NCBI GenBank assembly: GCA_010906965.1
Contig: JAAFHB010000022.1
Span: 1 to 36,963 of the forward strand
DNA: 36,963 nt
Direction of reading: 5' to 3'
Source of the DNA: Mariniphaga sp.
GTDB taxonomy: Bacteria; Bacteroidota; Bacteroidia; Bacteroidales; Prolixibacteraceae
The stretch's first letter is position 1; each line of letters begins with the position of its first letter. Below, one piece after another: positions 24,349-33,225 of this stretch. Under the pieces are notes generated by a model. The model was not told where the DNA came from. It searched no databases and saw only the letters and a list, made by a program, of their open reading frames with translations. Both the position numbers and the translations under genes were made by a program.

Positions 24349-26163
24349 ATGAAAAATTTGATATATAAAATTACACTTATAGGAGTTTGTGCTTTTCTTT
24401 TGTTTGGCACTTACTCTTGCAACCAGGAAGCCTTTCTCGAAAATGTAAGTAAGTCAAGCCTCACAGATGCAACGCAATGGGCTTCGGGAACCAATTCAGA
24501 TATATTTCTGAACGACTGCTACAGCGAAATTCCTAACGTTTGGAATTTAGCTGAAAACCTGGATTATTATACTGATGATTACAATATTAGTCACTACTAC
24601 ACGGCATCGAACTGGAGACTTGGAATATGTCAGGTTCCGGCTTCGAGTACCGATAACGTTTGGGGAGGAACTCATGGTCCGACTGAAGGATATACCTGGG
24701 CCATTTTTTCAACGAAAGTCAGAAAATGTAATACTTTTATCCAAAAACTGACTGAGAATAAAGCCAATTTCACAGAAGACTATTTCAAAAAGCGAATTGA
24801 TGAAGCACGTTTTCTGAGGGCTTTTTTCTACAGTTCGTATTTTGTACATGTTGGCGGATTGCCAATTCTTACTGAGCCTTTAGATCGAAAGACGATGACT
24901 CCAGAGCAATTGCTGGTTAAGCGTTCTACATTTGAAGAAACCTTTAATTTCATTACCAACGAACTTAATTCAATTGCAAACAATGGATTTCTGGCAGTTA
25001 AATACAATAGTGGGAATGCTGATGCCGGACGTGCTACTTTAGGTGCAGCTTTAGCACTAAAAGGATGGATGGAACTATTTGCTGCAAGTCCGTTATTTAA
25101 TAGCGGAACAGCTTATGTTTCTGATCCGGGTAACTTTGTTCATTTCGCAAGTGCAAATCCGGCACGATGGGCCACTGCAGCTGCAACCAATAAGAAGTTT
25201 ATCGATACCTACGGAGAATCATCCTATAAACTATTCGCAGACTTGCCTAACTTATGGAAGGCAACCAACGAATATAATTCCGAAGTTATCTTCGACCGCC
25301 AGATTGTCGCCAATATTTCTGGTATGGGTGCTAACTACGAAAGAAGAGGAGGACCAACTTATGTTCTTGGAGAATACCAAACCTGGGGAAACTACAATCC
25401 AACCCAGGAGCTGGTCGACGAGTTTTTAATGGCGAATGGAAAAGCAATTACAGATCCTACTTCAGGTTATAATCCTCAGAAACCTTATGTAGGCCGCGAA
25501 AAGAGGTTTTACGACTTCATTGTTTATGACGGCGCTCCTTACAAATTGAATTGGATGACGAAGGCCGATGTTATCTATACCCGAATTGATGCAACTTACC
25601 CAAATCCGGATAAAACCAATCAGATTGATTTGGCAGGTAAAACGGATGTTGGCGATTCTGGTTACTATCAGAAGAAAAAGCTTAATTCGGATGCTGCTCC
25701 GGCAGAAGATGCAAGCGGTCAGAATTTTATCTTTCTGCGCTATGCCGAAGTCTTGTTAAACTATGCCGAAGCACAAAATGAAGCTGTTGGACCAGACGCA
25801 TCGGTTTATGCGGCAGTGAACAAGGTTATGAATCGTTCTGCTTTGCCTGATTTAGCCACAGGATTGTCCAAGGATGAAATGCGCAAGGTGATCTATCAGG
25901 AACGTCGTGTCGAACTTTGTTTTGAAAGCAAACGCTATTTGGATAACAAACGACTTGCAAAAGCGGCAGAACGGATGGGAACCGCCCGACACAACATGGT
26001 AATCCGAAATTCCGTACCAGCTAATAATACAGGAGTTTGGGTATATAGTATTGAACCAGAAGTAAAATATACTGTAAAATTTGACCCAAAACAGTATATG
26101 AGTCCAATCCCACAAGATGTACTTGATCAGAATCCAAATATCAAGCAGAATCCAGGTTACTAA
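24349..26163 (+). CDS. SusD/RagB-type glycan-binding lipoprotein
   Basis: A 604-residue surface lipoprotein that lids the SusC barrel and binds the glycan. The N-terminus MKNLIYKITLIGVCAFLLFG ends in a lipobox-like TYSC with Cys24. The helical TPR-like core is visible in RIDEARFLRAFFYSSYFVHVGGLPILTEPL, AALALKGWMELFAASPLFNS and FIFLRYAEVLLNYAEAQNEA. The C-terminal RKVIYQERRVELCFESKRYLDNKRL is a signature of the RagB/SusD family, and SPIPQDVLDQNPNIKQNPGY is the canonical SusD tail. It pairs with the SusC gene 17 bp upstream. The long length, compared with 500-570 in many SusDs, suggests large glycan-binding loops. Confidence 0.96.
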   Translation: MKNLIYKITLIGVCAFLLFGTYSCNQEAFLENVSKSSLTDATQWASGTNSDIFLNDCYSEIPNVWNLAENLDYYTDDYNISHYYTASNWRLGICQVPASSTDNVWGGTHGPTEGYTWAIFSTKVRKCNTFIQKLTENKANFTEDYFKKRIDEARFLRAFFYSSYFVHVGGLPILTEPLDRKTMTPEQLLVKRSTFEETFNFITNELNSIANNGFLAVKYNSGNADAGRATLGAALALKGWMELFAASPLFNSGTAYVSDPGNFVHFASANPARWATAAATNKKFIDTYGESSYKLFADLPNLWKATNEYNSEVIFDRQIVANISGMGANYERRGGPTYVLGEYQTWGNYNPTQELVDEFLMANGKAITDPTSGYNPQKPYVGREKRFYDFIVYDGAPYKLNWMTKADVIYTRIDATYPNPDKTNQIDLAGKTDVGDSGYYQKKKLNSDAAPAEDASGQNFIFLRYAEVLLNYAEAQNEAVGPDASVYAAVNKVMNRSALPDLATGLSKDEMRKVIYQERRVELCFESKRYLDNKRLAKAAERMGTARHNMVIRNSVPANNTGVWVYSIEPEVKYTVKFDPKQYMSPIPQDVLDQNPNIKQNPGY

Positions 26164-26178
26164 TTTATCCCAATTAAA

Positions 26179-26220
26179 AAACAGGTTGCCTTCATAGTTG
26201 CAGGCAACCTGTTTCTATTT
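26179..26220 (+). terminator. Rho-independent terminator after susD
   Basis: A perfect 12-bp arm AAACAGGTTGCC (26179-26190) pairs with GGCAACCTGTTT (26203-26214) over a 12-nt loop and is followed by CTATTTC. It closes the susC-susD transcript 16 bp after the stop and would reduce or block transcription into the downstream Gfo/Idh gene. Confidence 0.88.
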
Positions 26221-26307
26221 CAAGTATTCATATTCCATTTTTCAAGGAATGCTGATATTTGAATAAATAAGAATAGCCGAAAAATAAATATTAACAATCC
26301 AAATTAT

Positions 26308-27660
26308 ATGACAAATTTATCACGAAGATCATTTATCGCAAAATCAGCTGTTGTTGCAGCCGGAGCAGCATTACTTCCGGGATTAACACAATGTAAAAGC
26401 GGCAAAATAAACATTGCGGTAATAGGTGTAGGAGGACGCGGGAAAGCGAACTGGAGCGAATGTATGAATGAAAATGTGGTGGCTTTGTGCGATGTCAGCG
26501 ACGACGCAGCAGCCGAAGGGTTTAAAACATTCCCAAATGCTAAAAGATTCAAGGACTTTCGTGTGATGTTCGAAAAAATGGCGAACCAGATTGATGCCGT
26601 AATTATTGCTACACCAGACCATGTTCACTTTGCCGCAACAATGGCCGCCATGCAACTTGGCAAACATGTGTATGTTGAAAAACCGCTTGCGCACAATATA
26701 TGGCAATTGCGCACGCTACGTAAAGCAGCTCAGCATTATAATGTCATCACTCAAATGGGAAACCAGGGACATGCCACAATGGGAATTCGGTATGTTAAGG
26801 AATGGTACGAGGCAGGTATTTTAGGAAATGTAAAGGAAGTATTTGCCTGGTTTGATGGTCCGGGATTCAATCCAAAAGGATATTTTCTTAAACCAGATAG
26901 TTATCCGCCGAAGGAAGAACCTATCCCTGCAGGTTTGGATTGGGACTTATGGTTAGGGCCGGCAGCATACAGACCTTACAGCCGTTTTTACATACCGCGC
27001 TTCTGGAGAGGCTGGTATGAGTTAGGTAATGGTGAGTTAGGCGATTGGGCCTGTCACACCCTGGATGCTCCGTTCTGGTCGCTGGATCTTGGTATGCCAG
27101 TTTCTGTTGATTCCATTCTGCGGACACCATCTCCTGAAGGATTTGTTACAGATCAGTCAGTTCTGAAATTTGAATTTGAGGCGCGCGGAAACAAACCTCC
27201 GGTTACGCTCAATTGGTACGAAGGTGGAGTGAAGCCGGAAAATCGTCCGGAATGGGGTTTGAAAGAACTGCCTGGATCAGGAATGATTATGGTTGGTGAT
27301 AAAGTCTCTTTAATGACTGGTGGCCGGCCGAATGATCCCAAACTATTACTTCCTGAGGCAGATTGGCAAAAATTCACTAAAAACCTTCCTGCGGAAACTA
27401 TTCCACGTGTTGAAGGAGGTCCACAGGCTGAATGGCTGCGGGCAATTAAAGGTGAAGGCCCTATGCCTGGTTCTAATTTTGAATATTCAGCACGTTTGAC
27501 TGAAATGGCATCTCTTGGCGTATTATCACAAAGGTTTAATACCCGAATTGAATATGATGCTGCAAATATGAAGGTTACAAATCTTCCCGAATTTGATAAA
27601 TATATCAAGGAACCTGTGCGTAAAGGATGGGAATATGGTGAAGATCTTTGGAAAAGCTAA
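26308..27660 (+). CDS. Gfo/Idh/MocA-family oxidoreductase with Tat signal, PUL-associated
   Basis: A 450-residue exported NAD(P)-dependent sugar oxidoreductase. The N-terminus NLSRRSFIAKSAVVAAGAAL is a Tat signal, and LTQC (Cys29) may be a lipobox, although Gln before Cys is not ideal. The Rossmann glycine motif is VIGVGGRGK (38-46), followed by CDVSDD, ATPDHVHFAA and VEKPLAHN (E124-K125-P126). The catalytic region has GELGDWACHTLDAPFW with D246 and H250. Secreted members of this family in Bacteroidota include glycoside 3-dehydrogenases and alpha-N-acetylgalactosaminidase-type NAD-using hydrolases (GH109-like), so oxidation of, or redox-assisted hydrolysis of, a glycan is a reasonable hypothesis. 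It is downstream of susD but beyond a strong terminator, so it may have its own promoter. Confidence 0.9.
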   Translation: MTNLSRRSFIAKSAVVAAGAALLPGLTQCKSGKINIAVIGVGGRGKANWSECMNENVVALCDVSDDAAAEGFKTFPNAKRFKDFRVMFEKMANQIDAVIIATPDHVHFAATMAAMQLGKHVYVEKPLAHNIWQLRTLRKAAQHYNVITQMGNQGHATMGIRYVKEWYEAGILGNVKEVFAWFDGPGFNPKGYFLKPDSYPPKEEPIPAGLDWDLWLGPAAYRPYSRFYIPRFWRGWYELGNGELGDWACHTLDAPFWSLDLGMPVSVDSILRTPSPEGFVTDQSVLKFEFEARGNKPPVTLNWYEGGVKPENRPEWGLKELPGSGMIMVGDKVSLMTGGRPNDPKLLLPEADWQKFTKNLPAETIPRVEGGPQAEWLRAIKGEGPMPGSNFEYSARLTEMASLGVLSQRFNTRIEYDAANMKVTNLPEFDKYIKEPVRKGWEYGEDLWKS

Positions 27661-27985
27661 ATAATCTATTTCATTTGCAGATACGGTGTAAACCATTCCC
27701 GGCAAACAGGATAAGCAAGACGAGGATTCATTTTGTAGTTATATCGCCCTGTATTCACTGAAAGTTCTTTATTTGAACCGTCCATAGCTAAATATCTGAT
27801 GTTTATACCAATTCCTATAAATTAAACGGCAGGAGCTCTAGTTCCTGCCGTTGTAAGATAAGGGATCCACAAGTGGTAGCAATCTTTGAATGAATGCATT
27901 TGTAAAATGCTAAATGGCGTAGTTGAAGTAACGCCAATATGTATCTCTTCATGAAGAAATCATTCCCGTATTTAATTTTTAAGCA
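27661..27985. other. Convergent intergenic region with hairpin and possible gene remnant
   Basis: This 325-bp gap lies between the convergent oxidoreductase and kinase genes. It contains a strong hairpin (27825-27852, listed separately) and, on the minus strand, an open frame from about 27820 down to a TAG at 27666 whose product ends RYNYKMNPRLAYPVCREWF and then TPYLQMK. That peptide looks protein-like in composition but I cannot assign it; it may be the tail of a lost gene. The rest is featureless AT-rich DNA. Confidence 0.4.
27825..27852. terminator. Strong GC-rich hairpin between convergent genes
   Basis: AACGGCAGGA (27825-27834) pairs perfectly with TCCTGCCGTT (27843-27852), and the internal GCTCTAGT can extend the stem. 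Neither side has a proper U-tract, so termination efficiency is uncertain. Its position between converging genes favours a terminator role. Confidence 0.55.
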
Positions 27986-30118
27986 TTAGTTAAGATAAAT
28001 TTTTAATAATTCCTTGAGCTTGGCATAATCTAACGGCTTTGACAAATACTCATCACACCCAATTGACGACATTTTATTCTGTTCTTCACTATAAGTATAA
28101 GCTGTCTGAACAATTATAGGTAAATCCGGCCGAATACGCTTTATAATTTTCGTGGCATCGATCCCATCCATAACAGGCATTTTGATATCCATCAAAATCA
28201 AATCGATTTCAGATTTATTTCTCACAAACTCTACTGCTTGCTCCCCGTTTTCTGCATGAATTACTGTGATATCAGATTTTTCAAGAATTGTACGGAGATA
28301 CTGGAAACTTATCCAGTCATCTTCCGCTATCAAAATCACCCTGTTAGGTCGTTTTCCCGATATATCAGAATATTTTAAGTCAGTTTGAGAAGTTGCATCA
28401 AGAGGAGAATACGGTAAGGTAAAATAGAATGTCGAACCGTTGTCAACTACCGATTCAACCCAGATTTTGCCTCCAAGTAGTTCCACAAGTCCTTTCGCAA
28501 TCGATAGTCCCAGACCAGCCCCATCAATATCATTTGTTAAAGATGGTTCAGATTGAACAAATTGATTGAAAATCCTGTCGTACAGTTCATGAGGTATTCC
28601 AACACCTGTGTCTTTGACATACAATTGCACAAAATCATCTTTAATTTCAAACCCGCAATCAATATTGCCCGATTTTGTAAATTTCACAGCATTACTTATT
28701 AGGTTTGTCAGAATCTGTGTTAGCTTGGCTTGATCTGAAAATATCGTTATATTTTCATTATCAGGATTGTGAAAATTCAAAACGATGTTCTTTGCTTTTG
28801 TAACTGGCAAAAAGAAGTTTAACAAATCAGAAAATACTGAATTAATTAAGACTGGTTTTTGCTCGATTTTAAATTGCCCATTTTTAATTTTGGAAATATC
28901 AAGTACATTATTTACAATTTCAATAAGACGTTTTCCACTTTGTGCAATTAAACCTGTGAATTCTTTAATTTCCTCTGCATTTAAATCCTCTTGATTTAGC
29001 AATTCGGAAAACCCAATAATCCCGTTTAGCGGAGTACGTATCTTGTGAGAAATATTCTGAAGAAAAGCGGTTTTCAATTTATCGCTTTCTTCAGCAATCT
29101 CTTTGGCAACAATAAGTTCTGCTGTACGCTTTTCTTTCTCTTCGTTCTGAATGATAAGCTCTTTATTATCTGACATTAACAATGTCTCCAATTTTTCTTT
29201 CTCTTCAATTTGCCGATTTTTCTCTTTTAATTCGTAATCCAAACTTTCAATTAATCTTTGAAATTCTTCTTCTGTCTGTTTTCGTTGAGTGATGTTCATG
29301 CCTTGTGCAATCGTGCCTAGAGGTGTTTTCCGGTCGGCCGACATGATTGTTGCTGAATTCCAAAGCAGCGTATGAATAGTGCCATCAACATGATGAATAT
29401 TAATTTCGACCGCCTCTAACCGCTCTCCCCCGAGCGTTTTGCGGATAAGTTCCATCGAACTTTTTCGGGATGAAGGAGGAAACAGAATTTCCAAAGATTT
29501 GCCAATTACATATTTCTCATTTCGTCCTGTGATTGACTCAAATGCCTTATTGAACCGAATGATTTCGTTTTGCACATTCCAAGCAATAATAGGGACATTC
29601 GAGTAATCAAGCAGATTTTCAAGATATTCGTTCTTCTCCCTATGCGACTCAAGCTCTTTCTTTCGCTTATTCATATGGCGCAAAACATTAACGATTACCG
29701 TCTTATCGCTATATTTAGTTTTTGAAACACTCGCTTCACAAGGAAAAATAGTGCCATCTTTACGTCGTCCAAATAATTCTACCTCCTCATTCATTTGGCG
29801 AATTGTTTGATCAGCATTGAGAAAATTGCTTATGTACCGAGTATCAATTTCAGCCATTGACGAGGGTAAAAGAACATTTAGTGGTTTCCCGATGACTTCA
29901 TCTGCACTGTACCCAAAGTGTTTTTCTGCACCTTGATTAAAGAGAATTATACTTTGGTGTTCGTCAGTCGCAATGATGGCATCGTGAGCTGCATTCAAAA
30001 CACAAAATATCAATGATTCGTCAGTAACAATTTTGTTTTTCATTTCCGTTGCAATTAAGTATTTATCACCATCAAAAAAATAAAGGCCTATCTTTTTTAG
30101 TGATTTCAAATAGAACAT
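27986..30118 (-). CDS. Hybrid histidine kinase: PAS-PAS-HisKA-HATPase-REC
   Basis: A 710-residue cytoplasmic sensor with no clear membrane span. PAS 1 covers about 35-150 (DAIIATDEHQSIILFNQGAE, FGRRKDGTIFPCEASVS), PAS 2 about 165-280, and a coiled coil about 280-345 (Glu/Lys-rich EEKEKLETL). The dimerisation/phosphoacceptor helix has NISHKIRTPLNG with H358. The ATPase domain has the N box (QILTNLISNAVKFT, N476), DTGVGIP (503-509) and GAGLGLSIAKGL. The receiver domain (593-710) has E599/D600, phospho-acceptor D644 (LMDIKMPVMDG), T672 and K694. The residue after the phospho-His is Lys rather than the usual Glu/Asp. Met26 (30043) is a plausible alternative start with a better upstream GGAAATG context. 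No DNA-binding output domain is present, so a separate partner is needed. It is divergent from the GH3 gene. Confidence 0.93.
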   Translation of the reverse strand: MFYLKSLKKIGLYFFDGDKYLIATEMKNKIVTDESLIFCVLNAAHDAIIATDEHQSIILFNQGAEKHFGYSADEVIGKPLNVLLPSSMAEIDTRYISNFLNADQTIRQMNEEVELFGRRKDGTIFPCEASVSKTKYSDKTVIVNVLRHMNKRKKELESHREKNEYLENLLDYSNVPIIAWNVQNEIIRFNKAFESITGRNEKYVIGKSLEILFPPSSRKSSMELIRKTLGGERLEAVEINIHHVDGTIHTLLWNSATIMSADRKTPLGTIAQGMNITQRKQTEEEFQRLIESLDYELKEKNRQIEEKEKLETLLMSDNKELIIQNEEKEKRTAELIVAKEIAEESDKLKTAFLQNISHKIRTPLNGIIGFSELLNQEDLNAEEIKEFTGLIAQSGKRLIEIVNNVLDISKIKNGQFKIEQKPVLINSVFSDLLNFFLPVTKAKNIVLNFHNPDNENITIFSDQAKLTQILTNLISNAVKFTKSGNIDCGFEIKDDFVQLYVKDTGVGIPHELYDRIFNQFVQSEPSLTNDIDGAGLGLSIAKGLVELLGGKIWVESVVDNGSTFYFTLPYSPLDATSQTDLKYSDISGKRPNRVILIAEDDWISFQYLRTILEKSDITVIHAENGEQAVEFVRNKSEIDLILMDIKMPVMDGIDATKIIKRIRPDLPIIVQTAYTYSEEQNKMSSIGCDEYLSKPLDYAKLKELLKIYLN

Positions 30119-30473
30119 ATGTTTTAATAATTCAGTCTATTCAAGAATCACTATCACATTATCACTTAATCTATCAACTCTTTCATTTTTAACACCATAT
30201 AAATATTCTTTATTTAGAAAAAACTAAGTATAATGGAGAAACAGATATCAAATTTAGAATTTAATTTTATTAATTACAACTTTTAGATAGTAATTTTTGA
30301 GTTGAAAAGATTGTCTTTTAAAATCTCTAAAACCACCTTTTTTAAAAAAATTACCTGTTAGATGACAATACAAATGTCCATCCAAAATTTATAGACAATC
30401 GACAATTGCATGCGAAGAATGTTGAATATTATTGATATATTGCACAGATATAAAAACCAATATTTTAACTAAG
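30119..30473. other. Divergent intergenic region between histidine kinase and GH3 gene
   Basis: About 355 bp of very AT-rich DNA with no coding frame I can support. It must carry start signals for both divergent genes. A TATATTGC element near 30438 is one base off a -7 box, but there is no matching -33 element. No strong hairpin, riboswitch or operator repeat was recognised. Confidence 0.5.
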
Positions 30474-33086
30474 ATGAGATTTATTTTTTCTCTTGCATCA
30501 GGATTATTATTTCTGCTGCTTAGCGGTAATCTAACGGGTCAAAACAAAGCCAAATTACCCTACCAAAACACGCAATTATCTGTTGATGATAGAGTCGAAG
30601 ATCTTGTGTCACGAATGACGATGCAGGAAAAAGTAACTCAGCTCTTTAATCATGCTGAAGCGATTGATCGGTTGGATGTTCCTGCTTACGACTGGTGGAA
30701 TGAGTGTCTGCATGGTGTAGCCAGAGCCGGAAAAGCCACTGTTTTCCCACAGGCCATCGGACTCTCAGCGACTTTTGATCAGGATCTGATGTTTCGTGTT
30801 GCAGATGCAATCAGCGATGAAGCACGTGCAAAGCATCACAATTTTGTAGCCAACAACGTACGCAGCATCTATACCGGCCTCACCTTCTGGACACCGAATA
30901 TCAACATATTCAGAGATCCGCGTTGGGGACGTGGACAGGAAACATATGGTGAAGATCCCTTTCTGACAGGACGTATGGCTGTCAATTTTATTAAAGGACT
31001 TCAGGGAAATGACCCTAAATACCTGAAAACAGTTGCAACGGCTAAACATTATGCAGTGCATAGCGGACCTGAATTTACACGTCACACCGATAATATCTTC
31101 GTAAACGATCGCGACCTTTACGATACCTATCTTCCCGCTTTTAAGGCAGTAATCAGAGATGCAAATGTTCAGTCAGTAATGTGCGCTTACAACCGTTTCC
31201 GCGACAAACCTTGTTGTGGCAATGATATATTGCTGAGTAATATCCTTCGCAATCGGTTCGGATTTAATGGTTATATAGTTTCAGACTGCGGAGCAATTTC
31301 TGACTTTTTCACAAAAACAGCCCATTACGTGGTTCCCACCTCTACACAAGCATGGGGCTGGTCATTATCTACGGGAACCGACCTTAACTGCGAGCAAAGC
31401 CGCAGCTTTCTGGTCAACAATCTCGATTCTGCAATAAAAGTTGGAATGATTAATGAAAGCGACATCAACACCTCCGTAAGAAGGTTATTTAAAGCGCGTT
31501 TCATGCTTGGTTTATTCGATCCCAACGACCAGGTGGCTTATTCAAAAATTCCATTCTCGGTGGTCGGATCCGAAAAACACCTGAAACTTTCGCAGGAAGC
31601 GGCCGAAAAATCGCTGGTATTGTTAAAAAACACGGGTATTCTTCCACTCAAAAACATTAAGAAAATTGCGCTTATCGGGCCAAATGCCAATAACTTCGCA
31701 ATTCTGATTGGCAATTATAACGGTGAACCAATCCGTCCGGTCACACCACTGAAAGCATTACGCGAAAAACTTGGAGCTCAAAATGTTCTTTACACGCCAG
31801 GTTGTCCAATTGTTCCGGGAGTCTATGTCAATCAAGATATTATTGGCGCCGAGAATTTCTTCCATATGGAGAATGGCAAGCTAAAATCAGGATTAAAAGC
31901 TGAATACTTTGCCAACACAAAATTCGAAGGAACGCCTAAACTTGTACAAGTCGATCCTAAAATTGATTTCTACTGGATGAAATCACCCTTGAATAATCTG
32001 ATTGAAGACAAGTTCTCTGTTCGTTGGAGCGGTGTAATCATTCCAAAAAAATCAGCCACTTACCAGTTTGGCGGAAACGTAAAACTTAAAATTGATAATA
32101 CAGCTGCAGATTCAAAAGGCGTCGCGCTCGAAAAAGGAAAGAAATATGAGATCAAAGCCGAACTAATAGTCGCTTCATCACCCTACTCAAACACCATTGA
32201 ACCTTCAGCAATTTTGTCGTGGGCTGAAACCACCCGCGACTATCGCAAGGAAGCGCTTGATGCTGCAGCCAAAGCTGATGTAGTAATTTTCTGTGGTGGT
32301 ATTTCCGCTGAACTTGAAGGGGAAGAGATGCCGCTCGAAATTGACGGTTTCATGCATGGTGATCGTACCCACATTAATCTGCCAAAAATTCAGGAAGATC
32401 TGTTGAAGGATTTGCACAAGACAGGTAAACCGGTTATATATGTCAATTTCAGTGGAAGCGCAATGGCGATGAACTGGGAAGACGAGAACCTTCCGGCTGT
32501 TATTCAGGCTTTCTATCCCGGTGAAACAACAGGTACCGCCCTTACCCGCATGTTATTTGGGGAATTCAATCCATCGGGCAGATTACCTGTCACTTTCTAC
32601 AAATCAGAAAAAGACATTCCCGACTTTTCAAACTACGATATGCAGGGACGCACTTATCGCTATTTCAAAGGAACGCCACTCTATCCGTTCGGTTACGGTT
32701 TAAGCTACACCACATTCGAATACAGCAATTTGGTTGCCAACGAAACAGCAGGAACAGAAGCGTCTCTAAATGTAACAATAGAAGTAAAAAATACCGGCAA
32801 AGTTGATGGTGAAGAAGTTGTTCAGTTGTATCTTTCGAACAAAACTGCCAAAACTGAAGTACCTATTGTTGCCTTAAAAGGATTTCAGCGGATTAATCTA
32901 AAAAAAGGAGAACAGAAATCAGTCACCTTTATACTGAATCCCGAAGATTTCTCGACAACCAATGGAGATGCCAAACAAATTGTTGAACCCGGAACATTCG
33001 AGATCGCAGTTGGTGGCGCAGTTCCAGGTAAAAATTCTGTTGTTAAGACAATAAAATTAGCAGGAAATGCTGTTGAAGTAAAATAG
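30474..33086 (+). CDS. GH3 beta-glycosidase with PA14 insertion, secreted
   Basis: An 870-residue exported family GH3 enzyme of the beta-xylosidase/beta-glucosidase branch. I chose ATG at 30474 because the upstream TTG adds a 14-residue leader in front of the signal peptide MRFIFSLASGLLFLLLSGNL. The barrel has YDWWNECLHGVARAG, TFWTPNINIFRDPRWGRGQETYGEDP and VATAKHYAVHSGPE. The nucleophile is D271 in GYIVSDCGAIS. The alpha/beta sandwich is split by a PA14 domain (about residues 465-590, LKAEYFANTKFEGTP...VRWSGVIIPKKSATYQF) that usually restricts or shapes the substrate pocket. ISAELEGEEMPLEIDGF carries the likely acid/base Glu. A fibronectin-III-like domain ends the protein. It is followed by the GH42-like gene 139 bp downstream. 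Trimming of xylosides or glucosides cannot be distinguished. Confidence 0.93.
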   Translation: MRFIFSLASGLLFLLLSGNLTGQNKAKLPYQNTQLSVDDRVEDLVSRMTMQEKVTQLFNHAEAIDRLDVPAYDWWNECLHGVARAGKATVFPQAIGLSATFDQDLMFRVADAISDEARAKHHNFVANNVRSIYTGLTFWTPNINIFRDPRWGRGQETYGEDPFLTGRMAVNFIKGLQGNDPKYLKTVATAKHYAVHSGPEFTRHTDNIFVNDRDLYDTYLPAFKAVIRDANVQSVMCAYNRFRDKPCCGNDILLSNILRNRFGFNGYIVSDCGAISDFFTKTAHYVVPTSTQAWGWSLSTGTDLNCEQSRSFLVNNLDSAIKVGMINESDINTSVRRLFKARFMLGLFDPNDQVAYSKIPFSVVGSEKHLKLSQEAAEKSLVLLKNTGILPLKNIKKIALIGPNANNFAILIGNYNGEPIRPVTPLKALREKLGAQNVLYTPGCPIVPGVYVNQDIIGAENFFHMENGKLKSGLKAEYFANTKFEGTPKLVQVDPKIDFYWMKSPLNNLIEDKFSVRWSGVIIPKKSATYQFGGNVKLKIDNTAADSKGVALEKGKKYEIKAELIVASSPYSNTIEPSAILSWAETTRDYRKEALDAAAKADVVIFCGGISAELEGEEMPLEIDGFMHGDRTHINLPKIQEDLLKDLHKTGKPVIYVNFSGSAMAMNWEDENLPAVIQAFYPGETTGTALTRMLFGEFNPSGRLPVTFYKSEKDIPDFSNYDMQGRTYRYFKGTPLYPFGYGLSYTTFEYSNLVANETAGTEASLNVTIEVKNTGKVDGEEVVQLYLSNKTAKTEVPIVALKGFQRINLKKGEQKSVTFILNPEDFSTTNGDAKQIVEPGTFEIAVGGAVPGKNSVVKTIKLAGNAVEVK

Positions 33087-33225
33087 GGAAATAAGATAGA
33101 AATACGATTAAAATAAAAAGGTGAAATTTTTACCATGTATCGGATGGCAGCATAAAATGTCAATTCAAAAAGGTAAAGACTTCACCTTTTTTCAGCAATA
33201 TTTAAAACTAATTAACTGGCAAAAC

